NCBI RefSeq assembly: GCF_024868665.1
Contig: NC_079912.1
Location: 15,669,926-15,733,925 of the forward strand
Origin: Triplophysa rosa
Taxonomy: Eukaryota; Chordata; Actinopteri; Cypriniformes; Nemacheilidae
Length of the DNA: 64,000 bases
Direction: 5' to 3'
Positions 48,136 through 59,719 of this stretch are shown piece by piece. Under the pieces are notes generated by a model. The model worked only from the letters and a program-made list of their open reading frames with translations. It had not been told where the DNA came from and did not search any database. Each line of letters begins with the position of its first letter. Position 1 is the first letter of the stretch. Made by a program: the position numbers and the translations under genes.

Positions 48136-48351
48136 CACTCTTAAAAATAAAGGTGCTTAAAAGGTTCATCACAGCGATGCCACAGAAAAACATGTTTGGT
48201 TCCACAAAAACCATTAATCCAAAGGTTCTTTGAAGAACCGTCTCTTTCTTACTTTTATATAAACCGAAATACCTTTTTTCGCCACAAAGAACCTTTTGCG
48301 AAACAAAAAGGTTCTTCAGGTGTAAAGGTTCTTCTATGGCATCGAAAAGTG
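48136..48351. mobile_element. MITE of the AAAGGTTCTT family
   Basis: Opens cactcttaaaaataaaggtg and repeats aaaaggttc, aaaggttctttgaagaaccg and aaaaggttcttcaggtgtaa in both arms. The right terminus is eroded. Non-coding. Confidence 0.72.
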
Positions 48352-49469
48352 TACCCTTTGGAATAATGTTGTGTCATCATTCTTTGCTTAAAAAAGGGCC
48401 ACAGCACATCATTTAATGCATCTCAGACCCTCCAATCTGAAATCAGAGTGTAAAAAGCTTCTATCGATATGATAGAAAGGCATGCAAGGTGATATATTAT
48501 ATATGTGGATATATCTACGGCATTTTCATTTCTCATACCCCTCACAACTGAATATATCTCAGATTGCCTCTGCTGCATTGTGATTCATGGCATACGGGGA
48601 GGATTTTTTGCCGCCCGGCTCGGACACACGTGAGCACCTGAGCGGAGGTCAGTCAGGTCACCGGAGGACGAACATCTCCACCTCAATACAAAAGGATGAA
48701 GGAGAAAATGAGCTTGGTGCAATATCAGGTGTCATGTACAGCAAAAACCATCATACCCACCCTACGCGCGCACACACAGAACGGTGATGAAGGAGTGAGT
48801 CACAGCACAGGCAACACAAGTAAGGAAATAACCCTGCCAGCAGCTCAGCCCTTGAATGAATGAAAATTCGACTGGAGCGATTTTCCAATTTGTGTCTGTT
48901 TGAGCAGATTGGTGCTTTCAGAATGCCAACGTCAGACGGCCCCTTACACATTATTCATGTCTCTGGCAGCCAAACGAGGTGCAGAATTACAAATTAAGGA
49001 GCGAAAACTCAGAAACAAAGTGCTCTTGAGCCACAAGTACCGGACGAGAGAGTCCGCCATTGATTTCTTTGAGCACGGAGTTGTATTATGGATGCAGTTT
49101 AATATCTGAGAGAAGGGGATCAGGATTTTCATAATCTTATGATAAAGAAAAGGATTAGGAAGAAAGAAGGGATTAATTCTGTGATCTGACAATATGCTGG
49201 ACTAACACGTTTCCAGGGAAATGATATATCCCGCCGCAGTGCTGCGGCCCGGAGTAACCCAATTACGCATCCCTCAGGATTTCATTTGGTCATGGCATGC
49301 TTCAAATGATTGACCTTAGGTAGACTTCCACTGCGAGTTATCTAAAATCTCACCTGTAGGGTTTCTTCGGGATATTAAGAGCTAAGTAGAATATTTGTGG
49401 TGTATGTTAATAAGGAGATTTACTGGTTAATGCTCTCTTTTATTATCTTGCAAAATCAACACAATTTCA
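48352..49469. other. non-coding DNA
   Basis: A unique block of balanced composition at 48560-49330 without a coding signature on either strand. Possible conserved non-coding DNA. Confidence 0.4.
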
Positions 49470-49668
49470 CAGGAATTCGTAACTATTTTAAGAGGTGGAT
49501 AAATCATATGAATTCGTACAATTTATGTGTATGTTTTAGTATGTGCTTTCGCAACAGCGACGTTAGATTTAGGGGCAGGGTTAGAGGAGGGGTTCTAGTA
49601 TTGCTTTTTTTCTAATAATCATATTATTAAAACGTAATAATACGTTTATGTACGAATTCATAAAATCA
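49470..49668. repeat. ACGAATTC-rich repeat
   Basis: aggaattcgtaactatttta at one side and tttatgtacgaattcataaa at the other, around a cagcgacgttagatttaggg core. It runs directly into the next MITE. Unclassified. Confidence 0.5.
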
Positions 49669-49775
49669 CCAGTGTTAAAAAGGTCAAATTAACACTCACG
49701 GTGTATATATAATCCACACTCTCAAAGTGTGGATTATATATACACTGTGAGAGTTAATTTGACTTTTTAAAAATG
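49669..49775. mobile_element. short perfect-arm palindromic MITE, copy 1
   Basis: ccagtgttaaaaaggtcaaa, tataatccacactctcaaag and the mirrored tgtggattatatatacactg make a ~107-bp foldback. Same family as 62571-62692. Confidence 0.85.
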
Positions 49776-49830
49776 TTTATGATTAACAGGGAGTAAACAA
49801 GTAGGCCTACATTTTAATGGTTACATAACA

Positions 49831-50036
49831 TACATTTACATTTAGACATTTAGCAGACACTTTCATCCAAAGCGACTTACAAAATGAGGAACAGGGAGAG
49901 CCTAGTAGTGTATTTCTTTGAAAACTGTTGAGGGATGATTTTGTTGAGGCTCATTTTGTAACCACAGATAAGAAATAATATTCTTTGAATGCATTGTAAG
50001 TTGGATAAAAGCGTCTGCCAAATGCATGGCTGTAAA
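49831..50036. repeat. two SINE-type tails in inverted arrangement
   Basis: acatttagcagacactttca-type sequence at 49831-49885 (minus sense) faces ttggataaaagcgtctgcca at 49985-50036 (plus sense), about 100 bp apart. Either two SINE remnants or a foldback element using this tail. Confidence 0.6.
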
Positions 50037-50795
50037 TATAAAAGCTGTAAACATTCTTTCTAAAAGCAATGTTTGATTTGTGGCACACAAACCTGTAAGA
50101 TGTTTCTGTAGGAGTCCATGAGCTGCTTAGAGGGCAGGTGAGTAGTTTTCACATAAGACGCTTTTCACTTTGCCAGATGAAGCAGCTGAAGGGTCCAGGA
50201 GGATCTGCCCGCAGGGATGCAGAGAAAGAGCTGGGATACGTTCCATGTCATTAGTGTTTGGCATGATTGTCACATCTGGTGGGAAAACTGTAATAAATAA
50301 GGTGTAATGGTGAGGAGCTTCTCGAAGCGCAACAGCTATTTTCAAAACCCAACATGACTGTACAGAATGTGATTACAGTAATACAGAACAAAAATATATA
50401 CTTGCAATACAGCTACAAAAATGATTGCGATATGTTGTTTTTGAGGCTCAACACAACAAATAAATAAAACGGAGTTGCCCATTTACTGAACAATGATTAT
50501 TTTAACAAACAGTTGATAGTATTTATTTAAACCACACATTTACCTATTTATGAATATCACTGCATTAGATACTTGTTGCTTTAATGCATCCTTATACGAA
50601 ATTAGAGAAAAATAAACAACGTGCAGTAAAAGCAAAACTTCATCAAAAAGAAGCTTGTTAGGTTTTAATAAGATTCTAAAAGTAATAGCCAACTCAACCA
50701 AGAAAATTATCTACGAAAAGATCTATAATTAGTTTTTTTTATATAAAGCAGTGTAATTCGTACATTTTTAGTAACACTGTATATACTGTATATTA
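50037..50795. other. AT-rich non-coding DNA
   Basis: No gene or repeat seen. Confidence 0.4.
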
Positions 50796-51150
50796 CACTG
50801 CAAAAAAATAATTTCTTACTAAGAATTTTGTCGTGTTTTAAATATCTAAATTCTCAAAACAAGATATTTTCTTGACAAGAAATGTGACTTAAGCCTATTT
50901 AGCCTTGTTTAATGAATGAAAATATAAGAATTGGATACGTTTATGTTTAAAGCAAGCAAAGAAAATCTGCCAATGGGGTGAGAAAAATAAACTTGAACTA
51001 TATTCATGTTTATTTTTCTCACACCAGATTGTTTTGCTTGTGTTTTCTTAGGACATTTATCTTGCCAAGTAAATGTATCTTGACGTGAGAAAGTTGAGAT
51101 ATTTTACTAGAAAACAAGACAAAAATGCTTAGCAAGATTTTTTTTCAGTG
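50796..51150. mobile_element. palindromic MITE of the CACTGCAAAAAA family
   Basis: Ends cactgcaaaaaaataatttc and, inverted, cactgaaaaaaaatcttgct. Subterminal aaaacaagatattttcttga and gttgagatattttactagaa mirror each other in part. A truncated copy is at 53303. Confidence 0.82.
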
Positions 51151-52528
51151 TATTATTATGCATTGTGATACAAAATACAAAAGTAGTTGTTTGAAACATC
51201 AGCTGTGACATATGTACAATTCTCCTCCCCATCAAAAACAGTCTCCTGATATTTAATATGAGGGGCTTCCCATTCATTGCAAACCCTTGTAGACCCGTTT
51301 ATTCAAACAGACATAAACTCTCACATAGGCATAAGAGCAGCATCAACGTGCCTCTGCGATATCTGAGTTCCTCACACAGCTTTTGTTTTTCTGGTTTGTT
51401 AAGATTTAGATTTGCCCCAGGTGGATTCTTGCTCCCTGGAGTTCATTATTTTACCCGATTAGTCTGGTTTGTGGAATCAAAGAGGTAAAAGGCAGCTAAG
51501 CTGTGTCTAATAGGCTAGAGTCTAGACGGCCCATTCCAATTACACACTGTAAATAGATTCCCTAATTCAGCTTGAGGGTTTGTTTAGTCAATTTTGTGTT
51601 CATACAATGAAGTTAATTCCATTCCATATTCATCAAACCTTTGTTAAGGATTAAACAGCCTCGCACCTTCAACCAAAAACGCAGTTCTCGTGAGCAACAC
51701 GTGCACGTGGAATTTCATAGAATGTACGGAGAAAAGAATTGTTTCAGGAAACACAACTTCCATAAAGTCATAACACGACGTCACAAATAAGAAGCCGTCA
51801 GCCGGACGGCAAGTCACAAACTAAAATCTCTATACAGAACGAGCTAAATGTTTCATGCGTTCTGCATTTCTTATGCATGACAACACTGTGCCCTCTTATT
51901 TCTTTTTGCTGCAGACTGCTGGGTGACAATAACCTGTGTTAATGCTAGTCAGCTCTGTCCTGCTCGCTCTATCATCTCTGTGTGCGAGCGAGGAAGAAAG
52001 CCACGCTGACCTTGAACACAAACCAAGGACAGAGAGAAAACTCTGCAGAGACAGAACAAGGATCTTTGTACAGACTTGCTGGCAAGGTTGCCTGTAAGCA
52101 TGTCTCTTAAAAGAGGTTTTTTAGACCGAAATAAAGACCCCATCATTGTTTACTTTCGCTCACGTTCTTCCAAAAATAGTTTTTTTTAAAAACGTTACTA
52201 AATAACGTGACATCTTCGGATCAAATAAGGCGGAAGTCAACTGCAAGAGCGGTGCAGCACCCGGACCATTTACAGAGTGCACACCTCACGCAAAAGCACA
52301 GCGGAGCAGTAGAGAAAGAGAGAAAACCAAATACATTCAGCCCTGTAGGACCTGTCACAGTTTAGACTTAAGAACATGAACATAATTCTGTAAATATGCA
52401 CAGTTTGTTAGCCAGACGGACACGCTGGGTGTTCTGCGCGGGACTAATACACTAATAATATTGGTATGATGATTAGTATGATGACCCTTATTGGTAATAT
52501 TGGTATGATGATTTTGTCATCATGTTGT
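51151..52528. other. non-coding DNA
   Basis: Unique. A short imperfect tandem repeat of ttggtatgatgat units at 52460-52513. No gene. Confidence 0.45.
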
Positions 52529-52803
52529 GCGCTTTAGACCATGCGGTTTGATCGTTAAAATAGGGCCCATTGACTCCTATGGCGCAGTCTTTTTTCAGAT
52601 CCTCAAAATAGCAACGCGCCAACAATGCGCCTGAAAACACCTCTTTTTTAGACCAGCACGCCCATGGGCGCACAAATGAGCGCAAATGCATTTGCTATTT
52701 AAACAATGCAGCGCGGGAAAATGAGAACTGCGTCGGGCTGAAACTAGCAAAAACACTTGTGTACGATAGGGCCCCATGCGCTAGATCATTAAAATAGGGC
52801 CCA
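52529..52803. repeat. interspersed repeat with ATAGGGCCCA direct repeats
   Basis: ccatgcggtttgatcgttaa then aatagggccca (52539-52569) recurs as ccatgcgctagatcattaaa then atagggccca (52774-52803). The middle carries gcgcctgaaaacacctcttt and gcgcaaatgagcgcaaatgc. A frequent fish repeat; class unknown. Confidence 0.6.
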
Positions 52804-52918
52804 ATATAGTATGTGACAGTTCTACGAGTAGAAGCCAAAATACCAACACTAGTCTGACCCTGAGCGCAAATGTGACGCGATGACATCTTAAATCTTAAAT
52901 ATGCTAATTGGTACATCA

Positions 52919-53000
52919 AGAATCGATTCGAATCGTGACCCTAAGAATCTATTCTGAATCGAATCGTGAGGGACCACCAAACAATTCCCACCCCTAATCA
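52919..53000. repeat. ATCGATTCGAATCG repeat fragment
   Basis: agaatcgattcgaatcgtga and ctgaatcgaatcgtgaggga followed by ttcccacccctaatca; looks like one end of a fish DNA element. Confidence 0.45.
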
Positions 53001-53302
53001 TTTCTATCCCTTATACGGTCCATGTTTAAAGTTCACCTCAGACTTTGACTGGCCTCAGGATTTGTTGCTTCTCTCTATTCAACACTCATTGTGTTCTTCA
53101 CAGTCTCACCTCGCCTGGAAGCTGCAGTCTCTGAGCCGGTCTGTGCTGTTGTAGTCCTCTGTGAACTCTCACTTTGCCAGACCTCTCATGAAGGTGCCTC
53201 AGCAGCACAGAGCAGGGTCACTATTCTCTCCGACCTATAATGAGCCAACACAACATATCTGCAGTGTGTGTCTGTGAGATATCAGCTGATTTAAAGGGAT
53301 AC

Positions 53303-53382
53303 ACTGCAAAAAAATAAGTTTTTTGTCTTGTTTTCAGACACTTTTAGCAGAATATATAGACACACACACACACACACACATA
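53303..53382. repeat. truncated CACTGCAAAAAA MITE running into (CA)n
   Basis: cactgcaaaaaaataagttt then tttgtcttgttttcagacac is the left end of the family at 50796. A (CA)n tract follows at 53360-53382. Confidence 0.65.
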
Positions 53383-54297
53383 CAGTATACTGTATATACC
53401 CACGGAAAAATGAAGAGACCATTTCAAAATGATTTAAAATTTACTATTTATGTGCTTAGGTAAAATGATAATTTATCTGTGATAGTTCTGTGAACTACTA
53501 ACAATACTTCTATTAATTTGTAAATAAAAATATTGTTTCTATTTGCATTTATTTGCAGAAAATGAAAACTGGAGAAACAGGCCAAAATAAGAAAAAAGAT
53601 GCTCTGTTTTTTCTTAGACCTCAAATACTGCAAAGGAAACAAGTTCGTGTTCACTTTTAAGCAATACAACAGTAATATTTTAACATGCATAAGGAAACGT
53701 TAACAAAAAATGATGATACATTTTTATCACAGTTTTCGTGTGTCTTGTCATGCTGTCAGTCTTTCAAGTTACTGTTAGATGACTTTATGTCACTCCTGAT
53801 GTTTGATTTTGTTGAAATTCAACAGACATGACTGAAATACCAACAAAACATCAAGAAATGCTGAATAAATGAAATTCGGAATGGTGTCTTTAAATCTTTA
53901 AACAAGATACATTCTCTTAAAAAGCTAAATGATATGATTAAATGAAAAGATTTTAGGGGAATCTTACAAAAGATTGTATGCATAAAACAATAGGAGATAA
54001 ATACCCGGATCCTACTGTTTCTGGCAAGATTTCTCATTAGGCCTTAGGTGGACACGATTCTATCCCATGATTCCACAGAAGCTTAATATCCGCCAAATTC
54101 AAAATGTTAATACATTGACAACATAGCAGAAACCTGTGATATCTGGTTAAATTGTTTTACAACACATTAGCAAAACAAAACATGGCTAGGCCTATATGTC
54201 ATAAGTGAACGAAAATACTGTACAGGTGCACGACAATAAAAAAAATGCGATTGTAGTATTGTAGTATCCAGAATGTTGGAATAATGCACCCACTGTA
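53383..54297. other. AT-rich non-coding DNA
   Basis: No gene or clear repeat. Minus-strand frames at 53448-54037 lack motifs. Confidence 0.45.
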
Positions 54298-54566
54298 TGT
54301 AACACTCTGTCTGCACGTCCACCACCGGACTCCAATTCCCACAATTCCCTGCAAGCACACCTGACATCGTTGATTTCACCCGCACCTGTTTCCCATTTCA
54401 CTCATTATCTGGACACTATTTAGTTCCCCTTCTGCCTCTATTTATTGTCGGTTTAGTTCTTGATGTAGCATGCGATAGTTGTGTTCAAGGAAGATTAAAA
54501 CCTTTGTTTTCACCCATTTGTGTGTACATCGTCGTCTGCAAACCTCGATCTAGAGGATTGGTGACA
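54298..54566 (+). mobile_element. probable solo LTR
   Basis: The 269-bp segment begins TGTAACACTC and ends GATTGGTGACA, so it has TG...CA termini, and the 5 bp CTGTA lie on both sides (54293-54297 and 54567-54571). Inside are a TATA-like ctatttattg (about 54438) and a weak poly(A)-like attaaa followed by a pyrimidine-rich tract, in the order expected of an LTR. No internal retroelement genes are nearby, so it would be a recombination product. The flanks contain repeated actgta words, so the 5-bp match is weaker than it looks. Confidence 0.55.
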
Positions 54567-54571
54567 CTGTA

Positions 54572-55384
54572 CTGTATAATTAAGTACTTTTTAAATGTAC
54601 GTTCATTGCTTACTTTCCCCCTCTCAGTATGCTGTTAGAGGAAGACAAAAGAAGAATTCATATATTTTTTAGAAATGAAGCTTCTACGGCCTTCGACTCT
54701 TCAAAAGACAAAAAACAACAATTTACTGCTTCCCTCCACACGCGAACTATAAACTCTCTTGTTATGTCTTTGATTTTTAGTTTCTTCTGTAATATTTAAA
54801 ACAGTTGGGAGCAGATGAGTTTGTTTGCTTGTTTTACGCCACCAGCTTCCATGGCTATTTTGGTGGGACGGGTTTTGTTTATATTATATAAGATTTTTAC
54901 AGTTTATATTTTCTAAAAAATTTAAAACTGTATTTGGTGTTAGGCTTTTAAAAATGTCTTCAAAGGATTTGGGAGCAGATGAGTAAAAAAGACAGAATTG
55001 TCATTTTAAGACACCTAAACGTGACTGAACTGAATTTCACCGACTATTTCAAGGAAAAGTTTTACACTTCGAGTAGCCTGAAACGCTGCACTCATTCTAA
55101 ACAGTATGGCCCACACTCATGTTTGATCAGACATCTTCAAAAAAAGCCGAGGGACTTTTTTTGAGGATCAGAAATAGGTATGAGGTAAGAGGCAAAGGTA
55201 AAAACACTTCTGCAGCACGACTTCCTGTCTGAACCTTGATTGTATGTGACAGAAGTTACTTGGTGAAGACCTCTGGGACAGGAGAGAGAGGCTAGTGTCG
55301 AGTGGGTGGTCCATGGAAGAGAACGTAACTACCTCTTTCCGTGTCTCTTCCTCCCTATGTGCTTCTATCTATTTTCTTTCCTCT
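54572..55384. other. non-coding DNA
   Basis: A 61-codon plus-strand frame at 54979-55164 (lysine-rich) has no recognisable motif. Nothing else seen. Confidence 0.4.
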
Positions 55385-55405
55385 TCCATTGTACGTGTCA
55401 GCTGA

Positions 55406-55515
55406 CGAGACTCAGAGGACACGGCAAAGAGACTGGGTGGAGACAGCGCCTCCAGCAGAGGATTAAAGACCAACTTGGAGACCTTGGAACAGTTCAGACC
55501 ATCCGCTCATGGTGA
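55406..55515 (+). other. exon-like segment with splice signals
   Basis: A pyrimidine-rich tract (tttctttcctcttccattgt) leads to a CAG at about 55401, followed by ~110 bp of GC-richer sequence that ends in ATG|GTGAAC. One frame is open across it (...LQQRIKDQLGDLGTVQTIRSW then a stop at the donor-like site). I do not recognise the peptide, and the length is not a multiple of three. It could be an untranslated exon, part of an unrecognised repeat, or chance. Confidence 0.3.
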
Positions 55516-57050
55516 ACTCTTTTCCCCCCGTACCTTCATTCCCCTCCACTTCCTCAAACTGGAAGGTCAGGTCTTTGCCCTAGAGATTTATCTTTCACAG
55601 ATTTATTTACTTCTTATCTTGCCAACCTCATCATGATCCTAATGTGACCCAAGACCGAATTTGTGCATAATTTAGAAAGATTTTATTCATTATACAACAG
55701 TCAGCTCCAGTTCTCTAACCTAATTGGACAAGAGTCTTATATAGGACCAGTACATCTCTGGGACCCTTAATCTTGAAATCTTTTGCAGATCTTACACATT
55801 TCATAATTTACCTTTTGTTTTAATACTGCTTATTTTTTACATCTCTACTGTCTGTACTAATATGTATTACAGTAAATATATATTATAAAATGAAATGTAA
55901 ATTATTCTATAATAAATTGTATATTTTAAACGTGATCAAATAATATGGTGGAGTGACAGCAATTCTCAAAATGCTCAAAAACTTTAAAAAATCAATCCAA
56001 ATTTTACTTTAGCTGTTTATTTCCAAACCGATTAGAATAATGTTAACTTTCTAGCGTAAATATCAAGTTATAATAATAAAACTTCAAGCGCATGCTTAAC
56101 CAAAGCATTTTAATAAAAGCCTATTTTGCCTTATATTACAACACAATATTTTAAATTTTCAGCCATGCAGAGTTTATGCCGTAGATTAGACAGAGAAGTG
56201 AAAATCAGCTTTTTGTATTGCCACGAGGAACGTGGCAAACAAACACTGTTTATCTATTATTTCGCACCTACAATTTATTATTGAAACCCTCTGGCTAGCA
56301 TATAATTTGTGGTAAACATTCATTTATCTCAGGGCAATTTTCTCAGGTTAAAAGCTTACGGAGGAGAAATATTAACTCATTAATTCAGTCTTTAGCATTC
56401 GGAGTTAACATCCATTTAATGTTCTTGTAATGAATACAATTAATTTAAAAAAGCCCAACTGACATTAGCCAAAAATGTGCATTGATTTAATAAAAACGAA
56501 TTTCGGAGAGATATTTACATACATTACCTATGCATTAGAGGCAAAAGAACACAATTCATAGGAAGGATAAAAATAAAAAATATTTCTTAATTTGTTGTGA
56601 TTTAAAATTAGCTTGGGAAGCTGCTATACAACTGACATAAACTGTGCTTACACAAAGACCCCTAATGAATTATATATACCTTTACATACATTCAGCTCAC
56701 AATTTGATACATGATACTGGGTTTACGATTGCATCACGGTATTCGAAAAAAATATTAAAAATAAGAAACTGACACTCAAATGGCAGATTTTTCCCCATGA
56801 CATTAACAGTTTTTAGTAACATTTGTTCGTTTGTTCAAGAATTTACAACATCCCAGGTTTAATTCAACCATATTTATGTAAACTAATAAAAACTGAATAG
56901 ATCTGGCACAGAAAAATAAAACTGAGTTTTATTATAAAACAATATACATTGGCATAGCTTTACGATACATATCCTAATAGCTCACTGATACATATATATC
57001 ATCTTTTTGTATTGGGATATGCAATATTTCAATATATTGTTACACCCCCA
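55516..57050. other. AT-rich unique DNA with a CNE-like block
   Basis: No gene. The block 56080-56540 holds several TAAT-core and AATTAAT words (attaactcattaattcagtc, atgaatacaattaatttaaa) in otherwise complex sequence, a style common in conserved enhancers. Confidence 0.35.
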
Positions 57051-57165
57051 GCACTGATATATTTTAAGATATGTCAGGGCAAGTTATTTTCAGTTAAGAC
57101 AGCTCAAACATTAATTTAAGCCTAGGACTAGCCTTAAGCCTTGTCTATGAAACTGGGCCATAATG
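57051..57165. repeat. right half of GGCCCGGTTTCACAG-family MITE
   Basis: cactgatatattttaagata, ggcaagttattttcagttaa and ttaagccttgtctatgaaac then tgggcc match the right half of the 36254 copy. Confidence 0.75.
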
Positions 57166-59330
57166 TTTTTTTTACTTAATCCATCTTAACATAACTCAAA
57201 TCCCAGTTTGCTCATAAAGCTACAGTATACTGTATCATGACACATAACTCTCAAGGTATTTAAAAAATACATAAAAACATCAAATAAATGTACGTACAGA
57301 AAACCATGCAAAAAAGTAATCGCATGAAACTAAATCTGCTTTTCTACACCAATACTCGCAAAGCAAACTACAGATCGCAGTAAATCCAGTCCATCACAGC
57401 CGCATATACAGTGTTATGTGCTCTCTGCTCCCTGCTAATGCTATTTTATCCCCTTTCAGCGCTGAAAATAGCCTTAAGAGATCACTTATCTGCATTACAA
57501 ACACTGCATTGATATTAAATGTAAATGTAATTCTAACTCGGTTTAAGGTACTCAACCACAAAGGCTCCATGTTCACGCCTTTGGGGAACTTCCTGTATCA
57601 CAATACACAAATCTATAACCGTTATAGCTGCTATTCTGAAGTTATTGTTTAAGTAATGCACAATAATAAAATGCCTTTTTTGCATTAAAGGCTTAAAGAA
57701 AGACATAGCTTGGATTGTGCTGACTGGTTCTAATATCTCACCGTACTGTATATTAGGAGGAAGAACCAAACCAAGTTTTGTGTTCAGCTGCTGTTGAGGT
57801 AATCTGCTTTATAGCCAAAATGTGATGTACGAGCATCTGCTTCGGAAATGAGTTTACAAAAAAAGTATAGGGAGTTGATTTCTCATGGTAAGACTATTTT
57901 TGTGTCTGGAAGTCACAGCGCCGGAACCTGGGCACGGCGAGAGCATCGGACGAAAGATGCTGGAGAATAAGGCAGGAAAACAAACATAAGGGCAGAGAAG
58001 AAACAGCAATCTTCAGTAATCACATGTTTTCCTTCTACAGCCCTTCATGAAATATCATTACCGGCGGGCTGAATGTATGAACGTCGACCTTTTTTCCAAC
58101 ACATATCAGCATCAGAGTGTGCAGGTATATTGCCATCGGACGGTTGGGAACAGGGTTGGCGAGAAAGACAGCTTTGTTTCAATTAAAATAGTTGCTATGA
58201 CACCAGTTTGAGAAAGATGATGTCAGGTGTGCATTTACAAAAGGAATGCACTGCATGCATCCCATGCAATCTTATGCGGCTTGCATGTTTCTAAACTGCT
58301 GAACAACGCAAAAATGGGAAGCTATCCCATGGTCCTCGGCAGGTCACATCAACAATTCAATTCTGTGCTACACATATTGTCATGCAATAACACAACCTCT
58401 GGACTCTCTACAAAAACACTTGATTAATAAGAAAGCAACTTCTGAGCGCATCATTTTGGGAATATGCTTTTTCTGGTTTAGCCTGAAAATAATTCCCCCC
58501 GGCTGAGGCGAAGGTTGTGATCTCACTGATCTGTACTTTTGATGCTTTTTGCTTAAATCCGCTATACAAGGAGATGAGAGCAGAGCCACTGAAAACAATT
58601 TCATTAGAGAGATTGATTTTTAGATTGTTTTAATGTATCTGCAGCTGGAGGGGGTAAATCTTCTCTTAAGCTTCAACCGTGCACCTGAGTTATTTCTTCA
58701 CAATACCAGATGATTAAATTTATATCTGCAGACTTGCGTGTCATCCTCTTCTATGATTTACAAATCGGAGCAACTTGCGTCATCAAAACAGATATATTTT
58801 GGTACCATATTGTTGTGGCGGCAAATGAATCTCTAATCTGTCAAAATACAGGAGTCTAGATACATCATACGTTAAAATAAACTAAATTGCCTAAATTGGG
58901 TCTTTTGTTAAGTATTGTTTCGTATTACATTCAACATTGATTGAAGTAAACCTGATTCTAGGCTTTTTGCTGTTCACTTCTATCCCATAGACCTTTTTTC
59001 AGACGTGTCACTTTTATTTATAAATTGCCATGACCTGAGGTTATTTTGTCACTCTTTCTCTCGTCACCCTTGCTGCGAAGCATGCACTACATGACAGCTA
59101 TCTTGAGAGTGCAAAAAGCCTGGGAGATATTCTCTCTTGTTCTTAATTACAGCTGATTAAAGTGACATTTTGTCACCCGGGTGTCTGCTGACATCAAACA
59201 ACGGCACTGTGAATGAGACTCGGGGTCTTTCGCATTTTACATCGCCATCTCTTTCATTCTTGCGAGTTAGGACGAAAGCATCAACGCTCTAAATATGCCT
59301 CGTCTTTTTTGGACAATGTGGCATCTAAGC
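57166..59330. other. mostly unique non-coding DNA
   Basis: The blocks 58620-58860 and 59040-59300 (for example cttaattacagctgattaaa then gtgacattttgtcac) are candidate conserved non-coding DNA. Open frames at 57394-57769 and 58227-58604 lack motifs. Confidence 0.4.
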
Positions 59331-59719
59331 TTAAAGGGAAAGTCCACCCATAACTGAAAATTCTGTCATCGTTTACTCACCCTCAAGATACATATTTCTG
59401 TTCTGATGAATGCAAAGATATTTGGAAAAATGTTAGCAACTGACATTGCTGGGACCTCATTGACTGCCATTGTAGGAACAATTACTGTACTTTTTTTCTG
59501 TTGAACACAAAATGAGATATTTTAAAGAATTTAGGAAAGCAAACCATGCCTGGGCACCTCTGACTACCGTTTTAATTTTTCCTATGTGGTAGTGAATGAT
59601 GCCCCAGAAATGTGACATTTTCCAAAAATCTTATATAAAGAAATTTATATAGATTTGGAACCATTTGAGGGGACTTATTCATGACAGAATTTTCATTTTT
59701 GGGTGGAGTATCCCTTTAA
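59331..59719. mobile_element. complete TTAA-flanked MITE (CCCTTTAA family)
   Basis: Runs from TTAAAGGGAAAGTCCACCC to the inverse TATCCCTTTAA, with TTAA at each end (59331-59334 and 59716-59719). Inner arms ctgtcatcgtttactcaccc and tcatgacagaattttcattt are family hallmarks. The most complete copy in the window. Confidence 0.85.

Noticed and set aside
50796..51150. Perfect target duplication for the CACTGCAAAAAA MITE
   Set aside because: The flanks (GTATATTA and TATTATTA) are similar but not identical, and AT-rich DNA makes such matches common.
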